Source: Caldilineaceae bacterium
GTDB taxonomy: Bacteria > Chloroflexota > Anaerolineae > Caldilineales > Caldilineaceae
Direction: 5' to 3'
Assembly (NCBI GenBank): GCA_026645575.1
Contig: JAPKMW010000065.1
Coordinates: 1 to 64,000, forward strand
DNA: 64,000 nt
The translations under genes and the position numbers were made by a program. Shown piece after piece: positions 45,007-52,021 of the stretch. Position 1 is the stretch's first letter. Each line of letters begins with the position of its first letter. Under the pieces are notes generated by a model. It was not told where the DNA came from. It did not search any database and saw only the letters and a list, made by a program, of their open reading frames with translations.

Positions 45007-46179
45007 ATGCAAAGTCGTAGTAACACACTTGTATTTAGCGAGCGCATCGAGCGTACCGTGCGCACCATGGTCCAACGTTTTCCAGGACGGCGGCTGACGG
45101 CCTTCGTCCTTACCTTCGCCATGATTGCCGGATTGGCAATGCACCTGTTGGGGTCGGTTCAACCCGTTGCCGCCCAGGCGCCGCTCGGCTCATGGGCCGC
45201 GACCGGCAGCATGGCAACCGCCCGCTGGTCTCATGCAATGACGCCGTTGCAGGATGGGCGGGTGCTGGTCGTCGGCGGGAGTTCGAGCAGCACGCACGAG
45301 ATCTATAATCCCGCCACCGGCGCCTGGACAACCGGCGCCGCCCCGCTCAACTTTACGAACAGCAGCGCCGTTCGCCTGGCAGATGGACGTGTATTAGTCA
45401 CAGCCGGCAACGCCAGCATTGGCACCCACCTCTTCAACCCGGCCACCAACAGTTGGTCGCAGTCCGGCAATCGGTCCGTCACCCGTCTTTTTGGCGCAAC
45501 GGCGACCCTGTTGCCTGACGGCCGTGTCTTGCTCGCCGGCGGCAACCCTGGTCTTTGCGGCGGCTTTACGCCCTGTCCGCCCACCCAATCAGAAGTCACC
45601 GAGATCTACGACCCGAACACTGGTACATGGAGTATCACCGGCTCGATGTCAGCGGCCCGCTATCGCCATTCCGCCACCCTGCTGCCCGACGGTCGCGTCT
45701 TGGTGGCTGGCGGTTTCGATGATAAGATCGGGACCTTGGGCACTGCCGAGATTTACAACCCAGCCACGGGCGCCTGGTCCGCCACTGCCAATCTGGCGAA
45801 TGCACGCAGCGAACACAACGCAACCTTGTTACTCGATGGTCGCGTCTTGGTGGCCGGCGGGAAGCTTGGTAACAATTCTGTGACAAGCGCTGAACTGTAC
45901 AACCCGGCCAGCGGCACATGGTCAAGCGCCGGTCAAAGTCAACTGGGCGGCGGCAGACCGGCGGCCCGCTTGGCGAACGGGCGGGTGCTGGTTACCAACG
46001 GTAGCCAGGCGGTTCTCTATGACCCGCCAACCAACACCTGGCTCACCGCCAGCAGCATGCTGACACCACGCTCTGCACACAAGATGGAATTGCTGGGGAA
46101 CGGGCAGGTGCTGGTTTCCGGTGGCATCCGTGTCGGCGGCGGGGGCGCACAGGCCAGCGCTGAACTCTACACACCGTAA
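45007..46179 (+). CDS. Secreted kelch-repeat beta-propeller protein
   Basis: A 390-residue protein with a signal peptide whose hydrophobic core is at about 33-50 (FVLTFAMIAGLAMHLLGSV) and cleavage near AQA. The mature part is built of six to seven kelch repeats of about 50 residues: LQDGRVLVVGG, LADGRVLVTAG, LPDGRVLLAGG, LPDGRVLVAGG, LLDGRVLVAGG and GNGQVLVSGG, each followed by EIYNPATGAW-like strands. The fold is a beta-propeller resembling galactose oxidase N-terminal repeats; no copper-oxidase residues are visible. Likely a secreted binding protein. Driven by promoter P3. Confidence 0.85.
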   Translation: MQSRSNTLVFSERIERTVRTMVQRFPGRRLTAFVLTFAMIAGLAMHLLGSVQPVAAQAPLGSWAATGSMATARWSHAMTPLQDGRVLVVGGSSSSTHEIYNPATGAWTTGAAPLNFTNSSAVRLADGRVLVTAGNASIGTHLFNPATNSWSQSGNRSVTRLFGATATLLPDGRVLLAGGNPGLCGGFTPCPPTQSEVTEIYDPNTGTWSITGSMSAARYRHSATLLPDGRVLVAGGFDDKIGTLGTAEIYNPATGAWSATANLANARSEHNATLLLDGRVLVAGGKLGNNSVTSAELYNPASGTWSSAGQSQLGGGRPAARLANGRVLVTNGSQAVLYDPPTNTWLTASSMLTPRSAHKMELLGNGQVLVSGGIRVGGGGAQASAELYTP

Positions 46180-46273
46180 TTGATGTTCCTCCTGTTTCGA
46201 CTTACGCCTTCTCTGGTTGCAGCGTAACTGCTAACCAAGCAAACAGGTAAAATCTGCGTTACCGCCTTTACAG

Positions 46274-46303
46274 CAGCCCGCCTGGTTCTATCCAGGCGGG
46301 CTG
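46274..46303 (+). terminator. Terminator after the kelch gene
   Basis: CAGCCCGCCTGG and CCAGGCGGGCTG with a 6-nt loop, followed by TCCTTTTG. Confidence 0.88.
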
Positions 46304-46325
46304 TCCTTTTGCACCCCATCCATTC

Positions 46326-46381
46326 CGTCACCAAACCGTCACCAAACTGTTCCCACGCATGGGGCCATTTCGCCTTATACT
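46326..46381 (+). promoter_or_regulatory. 11-bp-repeat promoter P4
   Basis: CGTCACC, CGTCACC and TGTTCCC at 46326, 46337 and 46348, 21 bp before -10 TATACT (46376-46381). No intact gene follows; the first transcribed bases fold into the hairpin at 46389-46438. Confidence 0.8.
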
Positions 46382-46388
46382 GAAAAAA

Positions 46389-46438
46389 CTGCAACAACCT
46401 GCTCCCGACAGGCTACGGACTTGTCGGGAGCGTTGCAG
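46389..46438 (+). other. Strong two-part hairpin at the start of the P4 transcript
   Basis: GCTCCCGACA/TGTCGGGAGC (46401-46410, 46422-46431) with CTGCAAC/GTTGCAG outside (46389-46395, 46432-46438). It begins about 8 nt after the P4 -10 box. It may be a small RNA, a terminator/attenuator or an mRNA leader; no function is known. Confidence 0.5.
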
Positions 46439-46525
46439 TCCATTGACCCGCACGGCGGCCAAGTCAATGATGATGTTGGTTAAGGCGATTATCGCTGTGG
46501 AATGTGGCAGATTTCATGTCAATAG

Positions 46526-46861
46526 CAGCATCTCGGCTTTTTCTTTGGCGGCAATCCCTGGCTGGTCGCCTTCATCTGCCTCATTTGGGGCTTTGCTGTG
46601 GTGGCCGACTCGGCCCAATTTTCGGCGGCGCTCAGTGAATTGAGCCGCCCGGCCTATGTGGGAACCGCGTTGACCTTGCAGACGAGTTTCGGCTTTTTGC
46701 TCACACTGGTGAGCATTCGCCTGATCCCCTGGGTGGAACTGTGGGTGGGCTGGTCATGGGCTTTTGCCCTGCTGGCCCTCGGCCCGCTGCTGGGCATCCT
46801 GGCCATGGTCGCGTTGCGGATTTCACCAGCGGTTGCGCACCTGGCCGGCGGGAAGGGGTAG
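46526..46861 (+). pseudogene. C-terminal remnant of an MFS transporter
   Basis: After a TAG at 46523-46525 the frame reads HLGFFFGGNPWLVAFICLIW, SAQFSAALSELSRPAYVGTA and LVSIRLIPWVELWVGWSWAF, the last four helices of a major facilitator protein. No start codon or N-terminal half is present upstream. It is the 3' end of a gene lost by deletion, placed behind promoter P4. Its last 39 bp overlap the end of the opposing FmdE-like gene. Confidence 0.65.
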
Positions 46862-47458
46862 TGTACAGACAGGCAGTGGCTGCGTCGTCAAGCGGTAGTA
46901 GCCGGCGCCGGCGCACGTGCGACAGAGGATGGTATCTTCATGGATGATTTCCCGTTCATTGAGGATCTCTTCGCCACAGGCGGCGCAGAGGGCGCGCTGC
47001 CCGGCGCGGCTGATCAGCGTTGTCACCGGTGTCAATAACTCGACCGCTTGGGCGATGAGCAGCTTTGTGGTCGGGAGCCGTTGATAACCGAGCAACATGG
47101 CGGCCCAACGGTTGTCGGCTTCGGGGGCGTATGCAGCCGCCACGCTGCGGGCTTGCGGGTGGGGCGCGATGCGCACGGCTTGTTGCGTCGCCGTATCGAT
47201 AAAGGTGGCGGCAACTTTGCCCAAATCCTCTACACGCATGGTGCGGCGGCCTACCCAACAGTTGGTCGCCACGGCGACGCCATCGCTAAAACAGCCGTCA
47301 GTTTCCACGATGGTGAGCAAGCGTTTGTCTTGTTGCGGCAACGCCAGCGATAATAACTCGCCGGCCCACATCCCCATGCGCACGCCCAGCACCTGGCGCG
47401 GACAGAGATGTTGATGCAACGCCGCTGACTGATTGAGTAATTCTTCAAACGATTTCAT
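46823..47458 (-). CDS. FmdE-family protein with C-terminal zinc finger
   Basis: A 211-residue protein. HQHLCPRQVLGVRMGMWAGE and TDGCFSDGVAVATNCW match the FmdE/FwdE family, named after a subunit associated with molybdenum formylmethanofuran dehydrogenase. The C-terminal CAACGEEILNEREIIHEDTI and CRTCAG form a four-Cys zinc site. It lies downstream of a molybdoenzyme gene, in the same direction, after a strong hairpin, so a role in molybdenum handling is plausible. ATG 47458 is preferred; the frame extends to 47497 through the hairpin. Confidence 0.78.
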   Translation of the reverse strand: MKSFEELLNQSAALHQHLCPRQVLGVRMGMWAGELLSLALPQQDKRLLTIVETDGCFSDGVAVATNCWVGRRTMRVEDLGKVAATFIDTATQQAVRIAPHPQARSVAAAYAPEADNRWAAMLLGYQRLPTTKLLIAQAVELLTPVTTLISRAGQRALCAACGEEILNEREIIHEDTILCRTCAGAGYYRLTTQPLPVCTLPLPAGQVRNRW

Positions 47459-47482
47459 CTTCAGCTTTACCCCACTCGTTAG

Positions 47483-47520
47483 CAAAGTGACCGTCACTTC
47501 GGAAAGTGACGGTCACTTTG
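47483..47520. terminator. Perfect 17-bp palindrome after the molybdoenzyme gene
   Basis: CAAAGTGACCGTCACTT pairs exactly with AAGTGACGGTCACTTTG over CGGA. It may terminate the four-gene operon, or act as an operator since each arm contains the dyad GTGACGGTCAC. Confidence 0.7.
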
Positions 47521-47567
47521 CCAGCAGAAAATTGACGAACGCCCGCGCTTTTGCCTGGGCAACCGCT

Positions 47568-50210
47568 TTACACAATTGCCCGTGACTTAAAGCTCATGTA
47601 GCGGAAGTCATGTTTAAAGGGCGATTCGCCCAGCCGTTCAACCTTTCCCTTGCCCAGCTTGAAGCGGTAACGATTGGTGATGGGATCCGGCACGCGATGC
47701 ACCAGGCTGTTGGCTGGGCTGCTAGGGTGCAAGAAGTTGGTGAAGATCACGCCGGGCAGTACATCATCGGTGACAATGGCAACGGCGCGCGCCTCGCCCT
47801 TGCCGATACGAATAAAGCCGTTTTCCATCAGCCAGGTAAAGCTGATCTCATTCCCTTTGATGCGGTTCCAGCCCGTCGTTTGGATGAGGACATCATCATT
47901 AAAGAGCCGGATTTCATCACCGCTTTCAATGCCATAGGCTGCGGCATCCTGAGGATGGATCTCAGCGAAGGTGTCGGGCCAGCGATTTTCGATGTAGGGT
48001 TTGCGCATGTCGTCAAAGGCCGATTGCCAGACTTCGTTGATGCGCCCGGTGGTGACCCAGAACTCACCGGCGGCGCGGTCGGGCGTGATACGTGCAAAGA
48101 AGTCGGCAAAGATGTTCCACGGCGACTTGATCAGCAGCGCCTTGCCGCTGTGACTGTTAAAGTGGGTCAGCCATTTGGCGTGGATCGCCGGCCCTTCGGG
48201 CGGGCCAAGTTCCAGGGTCGAATCATGCAGGCGCTTGGTGCCGACCATCGCGCCCTGTTCCAGACGCACCGGGGTTTGAATGCCGGTTGTCCCCAATTCG
48301 GCCAGCTTTTCCAGCCCGCTTTTGCCTTCTTCTTTGGCTTTGCGCACCAACATGCTGTAATCCAACACGCCACCCCGGCTAAAGCGCGCCGCTTCTTCAA
48401 AGACTTCGTTGCTGCTCTCCCAAGCAAAGCCGTCATAGCCCATCTTCTGGGCAAAACGGCTCACCGCCCACCAATCGGGCTTGGCTTCACCGGGGGCATC
48501 ATAGATTTTGGCGTAGTAGCGCAGTCGCCGTTCACCGTTGCAACGGGCGCCCTCATGTTCGCCCCACTGCGCCGCCGGTAATACCACATCGGCAAACTCC
48601 GTGCCCATGGGGATAACCGGGTAGATGTCCGAGTGGACGACCACCATGCCGCCGCTGTCCACCCGTTTGATCAAGGTGTCGATGATCGCGTCTTTGTCCA
48701 GACTGATGATCTGATGTTCGTTCAAGACGGTCTGCTCGCGGAAGCGCTGCGCCAGTTCCTGGCTGGCAGCCATGGCGCCAGTCCAGGTGGTGCCGATGAC
48801 CCAGGCAAAGCGCACATGCCCATCCTCCACCCAGCGATCCAGATCGAGTTCAATCTTGCGGCGGCCGGGCAATTTCTCTGGCGACTTATCACGCGGATAC
48901 TCAGCGCCTTCGATAAAGCCGCGTTGATGGCCGCCCATGCGCGCAATCATGCGCCCCGGTCGGTTGCCGGCGCCGCAGAGCAAGCCCATCGCCGCGATGC
49001 TGGCGGTATTCAGATAGTTGTTGCTCCAATAGTTGCCCTTTTCAAAGCCAAAGCTGGCCGCCGGTCGTTCGCCGCCGGCGCCGGTTAATAGTTCGGCGGC
49101 CTGGATGATCTTGGCTTGCGACACGCCGGTGATCGTTTCGGCCTGCGCCAATGTCGCCACATCCTGACTGAGCAGCCACTCTTTGTAACCGGCAAAGTCG
49201 GCGCCAAATTGGCCCCAGGTGGTGCGCCATTGCCAGGGGGTGTTGCGCGTACCGCGCCCCAAGCCGGCCTCGATCTCCCACGGGGTGGCGATCCATTCAT
49301 CTAAAAAGGCTTGATCCTGCCAGCCCTGTTCTAGAATGTAGCGGCTGATTGCCATGTGCAACACCGCGTCGGTGCCGGGGATCAGTTGCAGGAAGAGACC
49401 GCCATTGGCTTCGGCAAAGGCCACGCCGGTGGTGCGGCGCGGCAGCGCCATGATCAGCTTGGGGCCTTTCATCATATATTCGGTGAAGATGATGGTCTTG
49501 GTTTCAAACGGATCGGTTCCCGAGACAAAGAGGACATTGGCCTGTTGCCAATCGTCATAGCTGGCGGAAAAGTTAATCAAGCCACTGTCGTCCAGACCGG
49601 CGGTGTCGCTGCCTTGCGCCGGTTTATCATGTTCACAGAAGGCCGGTGTCTTGACCGCCCCCAACGCCAATTTGGTAATGGCGTAGGTGTTCATAAAGAA
49701 CTCATAGGAGTAGGTCTTCATCGCCCAGGCCGCCTCACCGTGATTGGCAAGGACATGCTTGCTGACCGCGGCCATGACCTCCAGTGCTGTGTTCCAGTCC
49801 ACTCGCTCCAGCTTGCCATTGACGCGGATTTGCGGGTAGAGCAGACGGTCGCGGGTGGCGGTGTTGGGGTTGTAGAGCTTCAGGGCCAGCGTACCGCCGC
49901 GGATCGAATGATTGCCGCCGCGATTCACCACCTGGGTGGCAAAATCCGGGACAATCACACAGTGGTGATCCTGGCCGTCGATCTGCACAATGTTATGCTG
50001 GTTGGGGCTGATCCACGGTTGCAAGGTTGTACCGGGAAAGTCAACCGCTAGCGCATTCTCGGCGGCGCGTGGGCCGCCTTCCTGCCCCACCGGCCAGGTG
50101 TAGACCTTGTAGCCGCAGGCAACCACACAGTAGGAACAGGCCGTTGTCTGGATTTTAGCATCCGTCGGCGGCAGCGGCACACGATTTTGTGGTGTATAGT
50201 CGAGAGGCAT
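47568..50210 (-). CDS. idrA: Arsenite-oxidase-family molybdoenzyme, probable iodate reductase catalytic subunit (IdrA-like)
   Basis: An 880-residue DMSO-reductase-superfamily protein. TTACSYCVVACGYKVYTWP gives C25, C28 and C32 for the [3Fe-4S] cluster, and Ser102 in NHSIRGG replaces a fourth Cys, as in AioA. It has no Tat signal and would be co-exported with the Rieske subunit. RMGGHQRG keeps the Arg and His of the AioA oxyanion site. The region equivalent to the first arsenite His reads AQGSDTAGLDDSG and lacks His. Two peroxidase genes in the operon fit iodate reductase (idrABP1P2). Arsenite oxidase or an uncharacterised relative remains possible. Confidence 0.8.
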   Translation of the reverse strand: MPLDYTPQNRVPLPPTDAKIQTTACSYCVVACGYKVYTWPVGQEGGPRAAENALAVDFPGTTLQPWISPNQHNIVQIDGQDHHCVIVPDFATQVVNRGGNHSIRGGTLALKLYNPNTATRDRLLYPQIRVNGKLERVDWNTALEVMAAVSKHVLANHGEAAWAMKTYSYEFFMNTYAITKLALGAVKTPAFCEHDKPAQGSDTAGLDDSGLINFSASYDDWQQANVLFVSGTDPFETKTIIFTEYMMKGPKLIMALPRRTTGVAFAEANGGLFLQLIPGTDAVLHMAISRYILEQGWQDQAFLDEWIATPWEIEAGLGRGTRNTPWQWRTTWGQFGADFAGYKEWLLSQDVATLAQAETITGVSQAKIIQAAELLTGAGGERPAASFGFEKGNYWSNNYLNTASIAAMGLLCGAGNRPGRMIARMGGHQRGFIEGAEYPRDKSPEKLPGRRKIELDLDRWVEDGHVRFAWVIGTTWTGAMAASQELAQRFREQTVLNEHQIISLDKDAIIDTLIKRVDSGGMVVVHSDIYPVIPMGTEFADVVLPAAQWGEHEGARCNGERRLRYYAKIYDAPGEAKPDWWAVSRFAQKMGYDGFAWESSNEVFEEAARFSRGGVLDYSMLVRKAKEEGKSGLEKLAELGTTGIQTPVRLEQGAMVGTKRLHDSTLELGPPEGPAIHAKWLTHFNSHSGKALLIKSPWNIFADFFARITPDRAAGEFWVTTGRINEVWQSAFDDMRKPYIENRWPDTFAEIHPQDAAAYGIESGDEIRLFNDDVLIQTTGWNRIKGNEISFTWLMENGFIRIGKGEARAVAIVTDDVLPGVIFTNFLHPSSPANSLVHRVPDPITNRYRFKLGKGKVERLGESPFKHDFRYMSFKSRAIV

Positions 50211-50222
50211 AGCAGTTGCTCC

Positions 50223-50834
50223 TTACAGGCTATTCGGATCGACACGGTTGTCATGGTAGCCGAAGATCAACCCCATGATGCCGGTGGCAAAGATGTCATC
50301 CCCATCGATCTCTAATGTGATTTGGGGCAAACCTAATGTAGCGTGACCCGCCACCACCATGCCGTGGCGGGTGAGATCAAAGGTTGTCCAGTGTAGCGGG
50401 CAGGGACCGGCCACACCGGCTTCCGCTTTGAATTGACCGGCCAGCGACATGCCCTGGTGGGTGCAAAAGCTGTTAAAGGCGACAATGTCCGCATCCGGAC
50501 CAACGCCGCCGCCGGCCGGTTGACCGAGCTTGATCAGATAGTTGGTGGCATTGGCATGTTGCCAGGGATATTGGAACATCACTGCTTCGCCCATGGTCAG
50601 TTCCGCCAGGCTGGCGATGCGTTGGCGTGGGTACTCGGCCACCTGCGCTTGGACACGGGCCGGCATCCCTTTGCTGCGCAACCACATGGGCATACTCAAC
50701 CAGGCGATGGCTGTGCCGGAGCCAAAGAGAAAGGAGCGGCGTGTGACCAGGAAATTGGGACTGCTGGCGGCACACTGCTCATCGGCGTGCGGCTTTGAAG
50801 CTATTTTTGTTGCTGTCGCGTGTTGATCGCTCAT
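50223..50834 (-). CDS. idrB: Tat-exported Rieske subunit (IdrB/AioB-like)
   Basis: A 203-residue protein. The twin-arginine signal VTRRSFLFGSGTAIAWL (about 30-47) follows a long N-terminus. The Rieske [2Fe-2S] ligands are C124 and H126 (FCTHQGM) and C145 and H148 (GPCPLHWTT). It lacks the two disulfide cysteines of bc1 Rieske proteins: the first loop reads CTHQGM. It carries electrons between the molybdenum subunit and cytochromes in the periplasm. ATG 50834 is used because the upstream ATG at 50849 overlaps the binding site GAGGAGA. It lies 12 bp before the catalytic subunit. Confidence 0.86.
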   Translation of the reverse strand: MSDQHATATKIASKPHADEQCAASSPNFLVTRRSFLFGSGTAIAWLSMPMWLRSKGMPARVQAQVAEYPRQRIASLAELTMGEAVMFQYPWQHANATNYLIKLGQPAGGGVGPDADIVAFNSFCTHQGMSLAGQFKAEAGVAGPCPLHWTTFDLTRHGMVVAGHATLGLPQITLEIDGDDIFATGIMGLIFGYHDNRVDPNSL

Positions 50835-50845
50835 CAATCTTCTCC

Positions 50846-52018
50846 TCATTCGATCTCGATAATGCCATAGGGCGGCAGTTCAGGCGCCTCATCAACCACA
50901 GGGTCGCCACACAGACTTTCCAGGAAAGCGACCAGATCTTGTTGTTCCTCCGGCGTCAAGCCCAACGGTTGTAGCAGCGGTGATTTGTTGGGGTGGTTGC
51001 CGCCACCATTGTTGTAGAATGTGACCACTTCGGCCAGCGTGTTAAAAAAGCCGTTGTGCATGAAGGGGCTGGTGTAACAGAGATCGCGCAAGCTGGGGGT
51101 GCGGAATTTGCCCTTGTCCACCTCCTGGTAGGTGATATAGTAAAGCCCCAGGTCGTCGCTGGTGGTGCGGGCGATTTCCTCCGGCGCGCCCTTGATCCAC
51201 TGTTCATAGCGGAAGGTAATCTGCATCAAGGGGCTGCGCCAAAAGTCGGGATGTTGCGGCACGCCCGTCGCATGATAACTGGTGTCGCTGACCAGGGGGC
51301 CATTGTGACAGGCGATACAGTTGGCTTTGCCCTGAAAGAGTTCGTAGCCCCGTTGCGCGGCTGCCGAGATGGCTGCGGCATCGCCGGTGATGAAGCGGTC
51401 AAAGGGGACGTTTTGGCTGACAATGGTGCGTTGATAGGCGGAAACCGCGCGCAGCGCGTCTTCCCACAGGGGATACTCTGTGCCAAAGACCTGGCGGAAA
51501 CGTGCGACATAGTCAGGGATCTGCGCCAGGCGTTCTTCGGCCAACGCTGTATCCAGGTTGCCGGCGACGCCGCCTTCCCAGGCGCCGGCGTTTTGACTCT
51601 CAATGCCCCCGGCGGCGCCATCCCAATTCCACTTGCCATAGTAGGCCACATTGAGAATTGTCTGCGCGTTGCGCCAATGGCTAGTGCCCGGCCCGCCAAA
51701 CGAAATCGGTGTGCGTGCGCCCCAGCCGTCCGCCGCCGAATGGCAACTGTTACAACTGATCGAGCCGTCGGCGGACATGCGCGGGTCAAAATACAAGAAG
51801 CGCCCTAACTCTACCTTTTCTGGGGTTGTCGGGTTATCCAGCGGTTCGGCTACAGGCGGCAATGGCCCCAGCGGTGGATGGGCGTCTTGGGCAATGCCCA
51901 GGTTTGCCGACGCGAAGATGAGCAGCAAGGCGACGACTACGATTGCGCTCATCACGACGCCACTCATCCAAAATCGAGGCTGTCCGGTGTGTACTGGAGC
52001 AATTCTATTGAGCCACAT
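50846..52018 (-). CDS. Di-haem cytochrome c peroxidase family protein (IdrP1-like)
   Basis: A 390-residue protein with an N-terminal membrane/signal segment (about 18-38) and a CcpA/MauG-type di-haem domain. The haem motifs are CNSCH at 89-93 and CIACH at 234-238. FLYFDPRMSADGSISC, GKFRTPSLRDLCYTSPFMHN and a FYNNGGG motif are family signatures. Such enzymes reduce hydrogen peroxide; in idr operons the two peroxidases are thought to remove reactive iodine or peroxide by-products. It overlaps the upstream in-frame extension of the Rieske gene. Confidence 0.86.
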   Translation of the reverse strand: MWLNRIAPVHTGQPRFWMSGVVMSAIVVVALLLIFASANLGIAQDAHPPLGPLPPVAEPLDNPTTPEKVELGRFLYFDPRMSADGSISCNSCHSAADGWGARTPISFGGPGTSHWRNAQTILNVAYYGKWNWDGAAGGIESQNAGAWEGGVAGNLDTALAEERLAQIPDYVARFRQVFGTEYPLWEDALRAVSAYQRTIVSQNVPFDRFITGDAAAISAAAQRGYELFQGKANCIACHNGPLVSDTSYHATGVPQHPDFWRSPLMQITFRYEQWIKGAPEEIARTTSDDLGLYYITYQEVDKGKFRTPSLRDLCYTSPFMHNGFFNTLAEVVTFYNNGGGNHPNKSPLLQPLGLTPEEQQDLVAFLESLCGDPVVDEAPELPPYGIIEIE

Positions 52019-52021
52019 AGG

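Noticed and set aside
47568..50210. Plain annotation as arsenite oxidase AioA
   Set aside because: Two peroxidase genes in the operon and loss of the first arsenite-site His favour the iodate reductase clade; kept only as an alternative.
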